NCBI GenBank assembly: GCA_002499945.1
Contig: DKYP01000091.1
Location: 1 to 27,348 of the forward strand
Length of the DNA stretch: 27,348 nt
Direction: 5' to 3'
Source: Lachnoclostridium sp. UBA7097
GTDB taxonomy: Bacteria; Bacillota; Clostridia; Lachnospirales; Lachnospiraceae
Both the position numbers and the translations under genes were made by a program. The notes beneath the pieces are model-generated. The model saw only the letters and a program-made list of their open reading frames with translations, was not told the origin of the DNA and ran no database searches. Shown here piece after piece: positions 7,723 to 16,255 of the stretch (its first letter is position 1; every line of letters begins with the position of its first letter).

Positions 7723-9588
7723 ATGGAATTAAAAGACAAAAAATATATGAAACTGCTTGCGGAAAAATTCCCTTCCAAGCAGGCTGTATGCAGGGAAATT
7801 ATTAATCTTAGTGCAATTTTGAACCTTCCAAAAGGCACAGAGCATTTTATGAGTGACCTTCATGGTGAATATGAAGCATTTTACCATATTTTAAATAATT
7901 GTTCGGGTGTTGTAAGGGAAAAAGTCCATCTTTTATTTGGTGATATCCTTACGGATTTTGAGCAGCAGGAAATATGCACTTTAATTTATTATCCACGGGA
8001 AAAGCTTGAAATGCTGCGTAAAAAGGATGTCTTGACGGATGACTGGTACCGTATGGTTTTAAACCAGCTTATTGAAATTGCAAAACTGCTGTCTTCCAAA
8101 TACACAAGGTCAAAGGTAAGGAAAGCCATGCCTGGTGAATTTTCTTATATTATTGACGAGCTTTTGCATGTACAGAAGGATGAAGATGATAACCAGGTGC
8201 TTTACCATAGTAAAATTATCGATACAATTTTGGATATTGAAAATGCAGATGAATTTATTGTGGCACTGGCAGGCTTAATTAAACAGCTTGCAGTAGACCA
8301 CCTGCATATTGTAGGGGACATTTTTGACAGAGGGCCTTATGCAGATAAAATACTTGACCTTTTGCAAGGCTACCATTCACTTGATATTGAATGGGGCAAC
8401 CACGATATTCTATGGATGGGGGCAGCATCAGGAAGCCTTGCATGTATCGCCAATGTTATACGCAATAATTTAAAATACCAGAATACAGAGATACTTGAAA
8501 GCGGTTATGGCATAAGCCTGCGTTCACTTGCCTTATTTGCTGTACAGGCCTATCCACGGGAAAATCCTATGGAAGCGGCATTAAAAGCAATTTCTGTAAT
8601 TTTATTTAAGCTTGAAGGAAGCATTATCAGGCGCCATAGTGAATATGGAATGGATGACAGGATATTTTTACATAAAATTAACTTTGAAACCGGCGAAGTT
8701 GCAATAGATGGCATTAATTATAAAATGAATGACATGGAATTTCCAACTATTGACATGGAAAACCCATATGATTTATCTAATGAAGAAAGTGATGTTATGG
8801 AGGAACTCAGGTCGGCATTTTTAAACAGTGTACGTTTACAGTCCCATATAAAGTTCCTGTATGAAAAAGGCAGCATGTACCGTATATATAATGGCAACCT
8901 TTTATACCACGGCTGTATACCAATGGATGATTCAGGAAACTTTGAAGGCGTCCAGATGGGTGATGAAATCTATAAAGGCAAGTCTTATCTTGATTATGCT
9001 GATAAAATGGCAAGAAGGGCATATTACAGCACACATAACAGTGATGCCAGGGATTTTATGTGGTATCTGTGGGCTGGCAGGAAGTCACCACTATGTGGAA
9101 GGAATTTAAAAACATTTGAACGTACATTTATAGATGACAAGAGTACATGGAATGAGGAAACTAACCCATATTACCAGTACTATAAAGAAGAAAAAACCTG
9201 CAATATGATTCTGCGTGAGTTCGGGCTTTATTCCAATATGTCACATATAATTAACGGGCATACCCCTGTAAAGACAATAGAAGGGGAACAGCCAATCAGG
9301 GCAAATGGAAAACTTATGGTAATAGATGGCGGTTTCTGCAAAAACTACCATGAAACAACAGGAATTGCCGGGTATACACTGATTTATAACTCACATGGGT
9401 TAAGGCTTAAGGCACACCAGCCATTTGAAAGCGTATACCATGCACTTAGCCAGAATAAAGATATTAAATCAGAATCACAGCTTGTGGAAACTGAAAAATC
9501 ACGTATACTTGTAAGGGATACAGATAACGGAAAGCATATTATCAGTTATATTGCAGACCTGAAACAGCTTTTAAATTACTATAACTAA
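7723..9588 (+). CDS. fbp: Class III fructose-1,6-bisphosphatase
   Basis: A gluconeogenic phosphatase that turns fructose-1,6-bisphosphate into fructose-6-phosphate. It belongs to the Firmicutes-specific class III family (Pfam FBPase_2), built on a calcineurin-like metallophosphatase fold. The 621 residues are close to the usual 640-670. The metal-binding motifs are in order: SDLHGE (44-49), GDIFDRGP (198-205), WGNHD (224-228) and INGHTPV (510-516). The ATG at 7723 follows GGAAAGG with a rather long 12-base gap; a TTG at 7702 is possible but overlaps that site. The gene appears monocistronic, with its own promoter and a shared downstream hairpin. It acts in the opposite direction to phosphofructokinase, on the same sugar-phosphate node that the preceding PTS cluster feeds. 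Confidence 0.95.
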   Translation: MELKDKKYMKLLAEKFPSKQAVCREIINLSAILNLPKGTEHFMSDLHGEYEAFYHILNNCSGVVREKVHLLFGDILTDFEQQEICTLIYYPREKLEMLRKKDVLTDDWYRMVLNQLIEIAKLLSSKYTRSKVRKAMPGEFSYIIDELLHVQKDEDDNQVLYHSKIIDTILDIENADEFIVALAGLIKQLAVDHLHIVGDIFDRGPYADKILDLLQGYHSLDIEWGNHDILWMGAASGSLACIANVIRNNLKYQNTEILESGYGISLRSLALFAVQAYPRENPMEAALKAISVILFKLEGSIIRRHSEYGMDDRIFLHKINFETGEVAIDGINYKMNDMEFPTIDMENPYDLSNEESDVMEELRSAFLNSVRLQSHIKFLYEKGSMYRIYNGNLLYHGCIPMDDSGNFEGVQMGDEIYKGKSYLDYADKMARRAYYSTHNSDARDFMWYLWAGRKSPLCGRNLKTFERTFIDDKSTWNEETNPYYQYYKEEKTCNMILREFGLYSNMSHIINGHTPVKTIEGEQPIRANGKLMVIDGGFCKNYHETTGIAGYTLIYNSHGLRLKAHQPFESVYHALSQNKDIKSESQLVETEKSRILVRDTDNGKHIISYIADLKQLLNYYN

Positions 9589-9601
9589 TATTCCGGGATA
9601 T

Positions 9602-9646
9602 TAAGGGATATAAAAGAACAGAAACCTGTCCTTCTTATATCCCTTT
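9602..9646. terminator. Bidirectional terminator between fbp and the GNAT gene
   Basis: AAGGGATATAA pairs with TTATATCCCTT (11 bp, perfect), and the inner AAGAACAG pairs with CTGTCCTT with one mismatch. It lies between two convergent genes and its right arm covers the last codons of the GNAT gene, so it can act on both strands. Confidence 0.75.
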
Positions 9647-10066
9647 ACACATCCAGATATGGGGACACCCTTCATCCAAATCCTCTTTGCCATACATATG
9701 ATAGCCCTGTTTTTCATAAAAATCCTTTACACGTTTCTGCGAATGCAGGCAGATTTTCTTACCGCCAGCTTTCTTTATAAACTGTCCGGCCTTCTCCAGT
9801 ATAAGAGAACCAAAATCCTGCCCCCTGTAAGCCTTTATTACTGCAATACGGCCTATTATATATGTACCGGATTCTTTACTATCTTTAAAAAAACGGCATG
9901 TGGCAGCAGGAACACCATCATTATATAAAACAAGATGCACCGCATCATGGTCAACACTGTCAAACTCCTCTTTAAATCCTTGTTCCTCAACAAATACTGA
10001 CTGGCGTATTAAAACAGCATCTTCTGGCAGTGTATAATATGCCTTTATTTTAATATTATTTTCCAT
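9635..10066 (-). CDS. GNAT-family N-acetyltransferase (YjcF/ElaA-like)
   Basis: A 143-residue acetyltransferase of the GNAT fold, which moves an acetyl group from acetyl-CoA to an unknown small molecule or amine. The N-terminal segment IRQSVFVEEQGFKEEFD and the following DHDAVHLVLY are typical of the YjcF/ElaA-type single-domain group. Motif A is RIAVIKAYRGQDFGSLILEKA, in which Asp84 stands where the acetyl-CoA loop (Q/R-x-x-G-x-G/A) usually has its first glycine. FYEKQGY (116-122) is the common C-terminal motif B. The start is the ATG at 10066, preceded by AAGGGG; a longer frame upstream runs into the promoter. This is the only gene on the minus strand in the window. Its substrate cannot be told from sequence. 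Confidence 0.8.
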   Translation of the reverse strand: MENNIKIKAYYTLPEDAVLIRQSVFVEEQGFKEEFDSVDHDAVHLVLYNDGVPAATCRFFKDSKESGTYIIGRIAVIKAYRGQDFGSLILEKAGQFIKKAGGKKICLHSQKRVKDFYEKQGYHMYGKEDLDEGCPHIWMCKGI

Positions 10067-10106
10067 AAATTTACCCCTTGTGTATAGCAGCAGATTAACA
10101 TTTGTT

Positions 10107-10135
10107 AGTATAGGATACTTGGATAGTTTTGTCAA
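10107..10135 (-). promoter_or_regulatory. Strong promoter of the GNAT gene
   Basis: On the minus strand: TTGACA (10135-10130), a 17-base spacer and TATACT (10112-10107). This is a perfect -35 with ideal spacing, the best sigma-A match in the window. Transcription should begin near 10100, about 35 bases before the ATG. Confidence 0.75.
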
Positions 10136-10182
10136 TGTCGCTGATATTGTAAAAAACAGTGAAATTTGAAACCACTTATGCC

Positions 10183-10211
10183 TTGAAATATCCCATTTTC
10201 TATGGTAACAT
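10183..10211 (+). promoter_or_regulatory. Promoter of the YugP-like peptidase gene
   Basis: TTGAAA (10183-10188), a 17-base spacer and TAACAT (10206-10211) with TG at the extended -10 position. It is divergent from the GNAT promoter, about 48 bp away. Confidence 0.55.
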
Positions 10212-10236
10212 GTGTGTAAAAATCCAGGCAGTACAG

Positions 10237-10255
10237 GGACTTATGGTATAAGTCC
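10237..10255. promoter_or_regulatory. Perfect inverted repeat in the peptidase leader
   Basis: GGACTTAT, spacer GGT, ATAAGTCC: an exact 8-bp dyad 20-45 bases past the predicted promoter and 35 bases before the start codon. It could be an operator or a leader hairpin. A 3-nt loop favours a compact RNA hairpin, but no function can be assigned. Confidence 0.5.
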
Positions 10256-10289
10256 ATACATTGTATAAGAAAGGGGACTATAGAGTTTT

Positions 10290-10973
10290 ATGATAATTGA
10301 TTATACTTATATTCTGGTTATAATTGGTGCGCTTCTTTGCATGGTGGCATCCGCTAATGTAAATGGTACTTATAAACGTTATGCAGGCCTTTACAATTCA
10401 AGGGGGCTCCGTGCAGAGGATGTGGCACAGATGATTTTAAGTAATGCAGGAATATTTGATGTAAGAATTGAACGTATACAAGGAAACCTTACTGACCATT
10501 ATTCACCACGTGAAAAGGTGCTGCGCCTGTCAGATTCTGTATATGGTTCAGCTTCAGTAGCTGCAATAGGTGTAGCTGCCCATGAGTGCGGCCATGCCAT
10601 ACAGCACCAGAAAGGCTATGTACCAATTACAATACGCAATGCCATAGTGCCGCTTGTGAATTTTGGTTCAAATGCAGCATGGCCTGTAATTGTGCTTGGG
10701 GCAGTTATAAATAATGGCATACTTGTAAATGTGGGAATAATCCTTTTTAGTTTTGCAGTATTGTTCCAGCTTATAACGCTTCCAGTTGAATTTAATGCAT
10801 CAGGCAGGGCATTAAAGATATTAAAGGGACAGAATATATTGCAGGGCAGGGAACTTTCAGGGGCAAGGAAAGTTCTTGGTGCTGCCGCAATGACATATGT
10901 GGCTTCAATGGTTGCAATACTTCTGCAGTTATTAAGGCTTTTAATGATATTTGGAAGAAGGGACAGGGATTAG
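10290..10973 (+). CDS. YugP-like membrane zinc metallopeptidase
   Basis: An integral membrane peptidase of the neutral zinc metallopeptidase family (Pfam Zn_peptidase_2, Bacillus YugP), 227 residues, the usual size. An N-terminal membrane segment spans about 5-22. The zinc motif AAHECGHAIQH has H98, E99 and H102 (HExxH). At least two hydrophobic segments follow (about 118-165), with a last one near 195-220 before a basic tail (GRRDRD). The order of membrane helix, soluble HExxH part and helices is typical of the family. Its physiological substrate is not known. The ATG follows AAGGGGA at a long spacing of about 12 bases. The galactanase gene starts 42 bases later with no clear terminator, so the two may share a transcript. 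Confidence 0.85.
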   Translation: MIIDYTYILVIIGALLCMVASANVNGTYKRYAGLYNSRGLRAEDVAQMILSNAGIFDVRIERIQGNLTDHYSPREKVLRLSDSVYGSASVAAIGVAAHECGHAIQHQKGYVPITIRNAIVPLVNFGSNAAWPVIVLGAVINNGILVNVGIILFSFAVLFQLITLPVEFNASGRALKILKGQNILQGRELSGARKVLGAAAMTYVASMVAILLQLLRLLMIFGRRDRD

Positions 10974-11015
10974 GAAACAGGCTGTCAGTAAAGCCAGCAT
11001 TTTATGGGGGTTCAT

Positions 11016-12485
11016 ATGGGAAAAACTGGTAAAAATATAATTGCAGTATTATTATGCCTTCTGCTGCCTGTAATTTACGCAGGATGTGCAAAGAACAATA
11101 ATGCAAAGAATAATAATAGTAATGTAAAAAATAACAATAATGCCCCGGACAATACAGGGGCTTCTTCCGAAAGCGTGATTACTGCCCCGCCAGGCCCGTC
11201 CGCCAGCGGGACAGAAAATAATAACAACATACAGGATAAAGAGCCTGTGGAAGCAGAAATAAGTGTTTCACGTATTGACGGGTTAAGTGAAGATTTTATG
11301 TGTGGCGCAGATATATCAAGCATTAAATCTGAATATGAAAGCGGCGTAAAATACTATGATTTTGATGGCAATGAGCTTGTATACCTGCCAGAAGAAGGCA
11401 GGAAAAGTTTTTTCACGTTTTTAAGTGAATGTGGAATTAACTGGGTGCGTATACGTGTATGGAACAGCCCGTATGACGTAAATGGCAATGGATACGGTGG
11501 CGGCAATAATGATTTAGAAACAGCAATGGAGATAGGAAAGCTTGCAACAGATGCGGGCATAAGGGTGTTTATAGATTTCCATTATTCTGACTTCTGGGCA
11601 GACCCCGGCAAATACCAGCCTCCAAAGGAATGGCAGGATATGGATATAGATGAAAAGTCACAGGCATTAGAAGTTTATACTGTTGAAAGCCTGACCCGGC
11701 TTATAGATTATGGTGTTGATGTTGGCATGGTACAGATTGGCAATGAAACTGTAAACGGGCTTGCAGGTGAAACTGAGTGGAAAAATATATGCAGGCTTAT
11801 GGATGAAGGCAGCAAGGCAGTACGTTATGTTGCAGACACAATGGAAAAAGAAATCCTTGTTGTCCTGCATTTTACAGATATTTCAGAAAGCAGGTACAGA
11901 AGTATTGCAGATATACTTGAAAATGAACAGGTAGATTATGATGTATTTGCAACTTCATATTACCCGTTCTGGCATGGTACAACAGAGAATTTAACTAATA
12001 CAATGAAGTTAATTGCAGAAGAATATGGCAAGAAAGTAATGGTTGCAGAAACGTCGTATGTATACACTTTAAAAGACGGGGACGGGCATAAGCAAAGCAT
12101 TGGCAAAGACAGCGGGATGCCCTTGGAATATGATGTGTCTGTACAGGGACAGGCAGATGCCATAGCAGATGTAATACAGGCAACAGTAAATACAGGGGAA
12201 GCAGGGATTGGTGTATTCTACTGGGAACCAGCGTGGATTCCCGTACAGGTATACAATAAAAAAGATAAAAATTCCAAAAAGGTATTAAAAGAAAACAAGA
12301 GAATCTGGGAAGAAAAAGGTTCTGGTTGGGCGTCTAAGGCGGCTGGTTCTTATGATGCAGAAGATGCAGGGAAATGGTATGGCGGTTCATCATGGGATAA
12401 CCAGGCACTTTTTGGTTTTACAGGACATCCCCTGGCTTCAGCATGTATATTTAAATATGTTTTTACAGGAACAGTACAAAAATAG
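11016..12485 (+). CDS. Secreted lipoprotein endo-beta-1,4-galactanase (GH53)
   Basis: An extracellular glycoside hydrolase family 53 enzyme that cuts beta-1,4-galactan side chains of pectin (type I arabinogalactan). The 489 residues start with a lipoprotein signal: a hydrophobic stretch 8-20 and lipobox VIYAGC with the lipidated Cys24. A low-complexity Asn-rich linker (about 26-45) and a Pro/Ser/Gly/Asn stretch (to about 72) follow. The GH53 barrel runs from about 90 to 480: GADISSIKSEY, WVRIRVWNSP, the acid/base E244 in QIGNE, and the nucleophile E345 in MVAETSY. The start is the ATG after GGGGG at 11006-11010; the ATG at 11004 overlaps that site. No sugar transporter gene is adjacent. Galactose products would need import by genes elsewhere. 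Confidence 0.9.
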   Translation: MGKTGKNIIAVLLCLLLPVIYAGCAKNNNAKNNNSNVKNNNNAPDNTGASSESVITAPPGPSASGTENNNNIQDKEPVEAEISVSRIDGLSEDFMCGADISSIKSEYESGVKYYDFDGNELVYLPEEGRKSFFTFLSECGINWVRIRVWNSPYDVNGNGYGGGNNDLETAMEIGKLATDAGIRVFIDFHYSDFWADPGKYQPPKEWQDMDIDEKSQALEVYTVESLTRLIDYGVDVGMVQIGNETVNGLAGETEWKNICRLMDEGSKAVRYVADTMEKEILVVLHFTDISESRYRSIADILENEQVDYDVFATSYYPFWHGTTENLTNTMKLIAEEYGKKVMVAETSYVYTLKDGDGHKQSIGKDSGMPLEYDVSVQGQADAIADVIQATVNTGEAGIGVFYWEPAWIPVQVYNKKDKNSKKVLKENKRIWEEKGSGWASKAAGSYDAEDAGKWYGGSSWDNQALFGFTGHPLASACIFKYVFTGTVQK

Positions 12486-12506
12486 CCTCTAAGCGTGGCT
12501 TTTTTT
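12484..12506 (+). terminator. Terminator after the galactanase gene
   Basis: A short stem, AGCC with GGCT, is followed by seven T. It overlaps the stop codon. The stem is only 4 bp, so the T run carries most of the support. Confidence 0.5.
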
Positions 12507-12521
12507 GTAATATTTTATGGG

Positions 12522-12551
12522 TTGCATTATTGTATATAAAAGTGTTAATAT
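12522..12551 (+). promoter_or_regulatory. Candidate promoter of the L,D-transpeptidase gene
   Basis: TTGCAT (12522-12527), an 18-base spacer and TAATAT (12546-12551). A second candidate, TTGGTT (12566-12571), 17 bases, TAAAAT (12589-12594), would start transcription within the ribosome site, so the first is preferred. Confidence 0.4.
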
Positions 12552-12616
12552 TTATTCCAGGCTATTTGGTTATTCTGGCATAAACCTGTAAAATAAAGAA
12601 AGGTATAGGTGTTGTA

Positions 12617-14926
12617 ATGGGAAAGTTACTAAAAAATAAAAGAACTATATTTATTAACAAATTATTTATAGCAGCCTGCCTGTTTATGTCTGTTATTGTA
12701 CCTGCAAACAGTACAAGGGCTGCAGAGTACAGTGCTTCGCTTGAAACAGACCGTGCTGGCGGCGTTTGTACATATACTGTAAATGGAATTGATACCACTA
12801 TTATAAAAGAGATGACCCTCAAAGTTACTTATAATGACGGGCAGGGAAATACTGGTGAAGATAATACAAATAACCCGGCTGGCCCTGGTAATACAGACAG
12901 CCCTGCAGCTCCAGATGCCACAGATGCCCCGGAAAATACCCCGGTTCCAGATAATACACAAAGCCCTGATGGTGTTGATAACGGGCTTAGCAGCGGTGAA
13001 ACAGATATTACTGCTTCTGGCAATAAAGGTGATGGCATAAACAGTACAGAAGTAACAGCGCTTGAACAGAAAATCACACTTGATGAAACAAACTGTACCA
13101 ATGGTACTTATACTGGCACATTTTCACTTGACAGCCTTGATAATTATTTATTTAAAGAATATAATGTGTCATTTATAATGGGAGAAACCACAGAAGGCAT
13201 AGAACCACAGGCTGTAGATGCTGGCAAATGTGATTTTTCAATACATAGTGACGCTTACAGCCTTGAGGTGTCAGGCAATAAATATGATATAAACAGGACA
13301 TTTGCATTCAGGCCGGAATTATCGGGTGATACTCCTGTACCAGGAACAGGTAATAAAATAAGGCTTCTTATCTGGAAAGGCAAGATTGCAGATGCAGTTG
13401 TATGTGGTACAAGCAGGGAACTTACTGGTGTATCCAAAACATGGGAAACAGATTTGTCTACCATATGCAGTTCATATGGAAAATACAACGTGGCAATAGT
13501 CCTTGAAAACAGGAATATAGAGAAAAACAGTATTATACTTGCATCATCAGAATTCCAGGTTGCAATTGTGTATTCTGGCATAGGAAGCAGGAAATCAGCA
13601 TCACTTGAAAAGAAAAAATCTTTCAGGGTATATGCAGGTTCACTTAACAGCGCACTTGGGATAAATAAAGTCAGGTTTGATATTTATAATAAAGATAATG
13701 AGCTGGTATGCAGCAAGACAGGCACACGCAAGCCTGAAACAGCATATTATTATGCAGATATAACATTAAAGTCCGTGGGATATAACTTACAGGTCTACAC
13801 AGTTAAAGTGTCAGTAACAGACAATGTAGGTAATAAAAGAAACCTTTCCAAAACTGGCAAGGCGGATATGAGGATGGTAAAAGGAAGCGTAAGCATAGAG
13901 AAGAAAGTAAACGCTACATGCAAGTTTACACTGTCAGGGGCTTATATTCCAGGTAATATTAAAAATGTCAAGTTTAATGTATATTCAGTAAATGGTAATA
14001 AGAAAAAGTTTTATAAAAAGTTTAATGGGGTAAATACATCAAGCAGGGATTCTTATGTTGCAGACATGCCGTATTCTGAAAAGGGCAAATATATGGTATA
14101 TACTTATGCAACTACACAGTGGGGAAAAAGTATTTTATTAAATAAAAAGACTTTTAAAATAAAGAAATCTGAACTTGGTAAAAATGGCTGGATTTATGAA
14201 ACATATGCAGGCAGGGAATATAAGTTTTATTATAAAAACAATAACCTTGTAACAGACCTTACAGATATCCTTGGTTTAAAAAAAACAGGAAACAACCTGT
14301 ACCTTGAAATAAACAGGGCAGCAGGCTGTGTAACGGCATATGCTTATGACAGTGAAAAAAAAGCCTACATAATACCAGTAAAGTCATTTACTGTTTCAGT
14401 TGGAAGGGATACAAGCAGCACAGGTACAGCATCTTCACTTAATACAGATTCCTCATTTACGCCGCTTGGTACATATTCTATATCAAGCAATGGCACATCT
14501 GTAAAATATACATTAAAGACAATGTATGAGCCTGACGGAAGCATAGTTTATGCAAGATGGGCTACACATATTGTAGGAAATGTTTATTTCCATGCGATTG
14601 CAGTAGGAAGCCAGTCACACTATGCCTTAAACCCTTCAACTTATAGCAGGCTTGGTTCTCCTGCATCTGCCGGGTGTGTGCGTATGACAGTTGCAGATGC
14701 GAAGTGGATATATGATTATGCGTCAACAGGGACAAAAGTAACTATTGTACAGGGAAGTTCCTCAAAACCAGGGCCTTTAGGCAAAAATCCAATAATAAGG
14801 GTTGATTCCACAATACATTATGACCCTACAGACCCGGAAGTTCCTGTTTCAAGGAAAAAAGCGGACTACCAGGCAGGGCATATAAGCGGGTATATGACCA
14901 AAACAGGTAAAAAAGTCGGGTATTAA
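12617..14926 (+). CDS. Secreted L,D-transpeptidase (YkuD) with Bsp-like repeat domains
   Basis: A 769-residue exported protein likely to cross-link or modify peptidoglycan. A signal peptide (about 1-36, hydrophobic 13-30, cleavage near TRAA) is followed by an N-terminal domain interrupted by a Gly/Pro/Asn/Asp/Thr-rich linker (about 73-140). Several beta-rich modules resembling GBS Bsp-like repeats follow (about 210-315, 318-415 and 423-515); I infer these from repeated sequence style such as KVRFDIYNKDN and NVKFNVYSVNG. The C-terminal YkuD domain (about 555-712) has catalytic Cys687 in SAGCVRM and likely His659 in YFHAIAVG. The usual SHGC histidine is Ala685 here. A basic tail follows. The gene has its own promoter and terminator. 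I expect the repeats to hold the enzyme at the wall. Confidence 0.85.
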   Translation: MGKLLKNKRTIFINKLFIAACLFMSVIVPANSTRAAEYSASLETDRAGGVCTYTVNGIDTTIIKEMTLKVTYNDGQGNTGEDNTNNPAGPGNTDSPAAPDATDAPENTPVPDNTQSPDGVDNGLSSGETDITASGNKGDGINSTEVTALEQKITLDETNCTNGTYTGTFSLDSLDNYLFKEYNVSFIMGETTEGIEPQAVDAGKCDFSIHSDAYSLEVSGNKYDINRTFAFRPELSGDTPVPGTGNKIRLLIWKGKIADAVVCGTSRELTGVSKTWETDLSTICSSYGKYNVAIVLENRNIEKNSIILASSEFQVAIVYSGIGSRKSASLEKKKSFRVYAGSLNSALGINKVRFDIYNKDNELVCSKTGTRKPETAYYYADITLKSVGYNLQVYTVKVSVTDNVGNKRNLSKTGKADMRMVKGSVSIEKKVNATCKFTLSGAYIPGNIKNVKFNVYSVNGNKKKFYKKFNGVNTSSRDSYVADMPYSEKGKYMVYTYATTQWGKSILLNKKTFKIKKSELGKNGWIYETYAGREYKFYYKNNNLVTDLTDILGLKKTGNNLYLEINRAAGCVTAYAYDSEKKAYIIPVKSFTVSVGRDTSSTGTASSLNTDSSFTPLGTYSISSNGTSVKYTLKTMYEPDGSIVYARWATHIVGNVYFHAIAVGSQSHYALNPSTYSRLGSPASAGCVRMTVADAKWIYDYASTGTKVTIVQGSSSKPGPLGKNPIIRVDSTIHYDPTDPEVPVSRKKADYQAGHISGYMTKTGKKVGY

Positions 14927-14940
14927 TTAAATAATAAGAT

Positions 14941-14976
14941 AAAAATAAGGGATTGCAGGTGCAGTTCCTTATTTTT
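14941..14976 (+). terminator. Rho-independent terminator after the L,D-transpeptidase gene
   Basis: AAAAATAAGGGATTGC, loop AGGT, then GCAGTTCCTTATTTTT. The 16-bp stem has two G-U wobbles and ends in a T run. Confidence 0.9.
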
Positions 14977-15000
14977 ATTAAAATTTCCTGCCGGCAGGTC

Positions 15001-15028
15001 TTGATTTTTTTATAAAATACTGTATAAT
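15001..15028 (+). promoter_or_regulatory. Promoter of padR and the HXXEE gene
   Basis: TTGATT (15001-15006), a 16-base spacer and a perfect TATAAT (15023-15028). The transcription start should fall near 15035, within the operator region described next. Confidence 0.65.
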
Positions 15029-15050
15029 ACAGTAATAGATAATACATCTA
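15018..15050. promoter_or_regulatory. Two palindromes over the padR promoter, probable operator
   Basis: TACTGTATAATACAGTA (15018-15034) is a perfect 17-bp palindrome that covers the -10 box. A second dyad, TAGAT-AATAC-ATCTA (15036-15050), covers the start site. PadR proteins usually repress their own promoter by binding such dyads, so these are the expected sites for the product of the next gene. Binding is inferred from position. Confidence 0.6.
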
Positions 15051-15070
15051 TAAATAAAAAGGAGGAAACT

Positions 15071-15601
15071 ATGTCAGCTATTGATTTAATACTTCTGGGC
15101 TCAATTTACCAGGGTCCTAAAAGTGCATATGACCTGCAAAAGCAGGTGGAAGCAAGGAATTTATCCAGATGGGTTAAAATTGGTTCATTTACAGCTTACA
15201 AAAAAGTATTCCAGTATGAAAAAAAGGGATATGTATCCAGTGAGGTTATAAAAAATGGAAATATGCCAGAAAAGACAATATATTCATTAACACCAGCCGG
15301 GGAAAAAGCATTTAAAGAGTCTATGTACAAATTTTCATCAGAAGAAACAAGGGTGTTTTTAGATTTCAATGCAGTTATTGTAAATATGGCATTATTAGAT
15401 GAATATGAATTAAAAGAATGTTTATCCAATATAAAAAACAGCATACAGAATACAAAACAGCAGATTAAAGAATCATTACCAGAACATGCAGATATCCCGT
15501 TATTTGGGCGTACTATATTAGAACAGCAGTTTATGCTTTTAGAAACATTGGAGAAGTGGGAAGCAGGTTTTGAACAGGAATTAAACGGAATGGGGGAATA
15601 A
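15071..15601 (+). CDS. PadR-family transcriptional regulator
   Basis: A 176-residue repressor with the two-part PadR layout. An N-terminal winged helix (about 1-85) has LGSIYQGPKSAYDLQKQVE and the wing TIYSLTPAGEKAF. A C-terminal helical dimerization domain (about 90-172) is rich in Lys, Gln and Glu (the Vir_act_alpha_C type). PadR proteins commonly sense small aromatic or amphipathic molecules and control an adjacent membrane or efflux gene. The ribosome site AAGGAGGAAACT is consensus. The stop is 2 bases before the next start, so translation of the HXXEE gene is probably coupled. The promoter palindromes suggest autoregulation of both genes. The inducer is not known. Confidence 0.85.
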   Translation: MSAIDLILLGSIYQGPKSAYDLQKQVEARNLSRWVKIGSFTAYKKVFQYEKKGYVSSEVIKNGNMPEKTIYSLTPAGEKAFKESMYKFSSEETRVFLDFNAVIVNMALLDEYELKECLSNIKNSIQNTKQQIKESLPEHADIPLFGRTILEQQFMLLETLEKWEAGFEQELNGMGE

Positions 15602-15603
15602 TC

Positions 15604-16089
15604 ATGGAACTTATATATTTTATCATCTTAAACCTTGTTATTTATATGCCATTCCATCTTTTTGAAGAGGCAGCAGGGGATTTCCCTAAATGGATGTATA
15701 CACATAAGTGGCTGCCTTATCATATGACACATGGGCACTGGATGGCAAATAATATATTTATTTATTACCCTTTACTTTTATTAGCAGTATTTTTATTTCT
15801 TATTAATGAAACCTTTGCCTGTTTTGGTACAGCTATACTTGTATGGGGGATTATTAACTTTGCTGACCATTTCTTTTATACAATTAAAGACAGGAAAGTT
15901 TCACCAGGTCTTATAACAGGCATACTTTTTCTGGTTAATTCCATATCGGGGTTGTCAGTATTTCTAAAATCAGGCAGCTTTTCAGTTCCAGGCATGGCAG
16001 CAGGTATAATTACAGGAATAATATTATTCAGCCTTCCTATGGGGCTGTGTATAGTTGTATACAACTTCTTTGAGAAAATTATTAAATAA
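15604..16089 (+). CDS. HXXEE-domain integral membrane protein
   Basis: A 161-residue membrane protein. Near the N terminus it has HLFEEAAGDFPKW, with His18, Glu21 and Glu22 forming the HxxEE motif that names the Pfam HXXEE family. Further conserved-looking polar residues are HGHW (43-46) and the DHFFY segment after TM3 (about 86-92). Hydrophobic segments lie at about 4-20, 50-70, 73-90, 104-122 and 128-153. The scattered His and Glu residues within or near membrane segments suggest metal binding or an intramembrane enzyme, but the family has no established function. It is translationally coupled to PadR, so it is the likely target of that regulator. No clear terminator follows. Confidence 0.75.
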   Translation: MELIYFIILNLVIYMPFHLFEEAAGDFPKWMYTHKWLPYHMTHGHWMANNIFIYYPLLLLAVFLFLINETFACFGTAILVWGIINFADHFFYTIKDRKVSPGLITGILFLVNSISGLSVFLKSGSFSVPGMAAGIITGIILFSLPMGLCIVVYNFFEKIIK

Positions 16090-16255
16090 TTGTACCAGTC
16101 CATGTAATTATAATTGTTAAAATATTTACTTAACTGTTTCTATTGTTTTGTCAAAATTATCTGTATAATTCCATTATCTTTTATTGAATATTCTTGCCAT
16201 ATAGGCAGCCTGTACATGATATAATTAATGTGCCGGACTGCCAAAGAGTAAATTA

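Noticed and set aside
9659..9928. A + strand frame opposite the GNAT gene
   Set aside because: The minus-strand GNAT frame has a strong promoter, ribosome site and recognisable motifs; the opposite frame has none.
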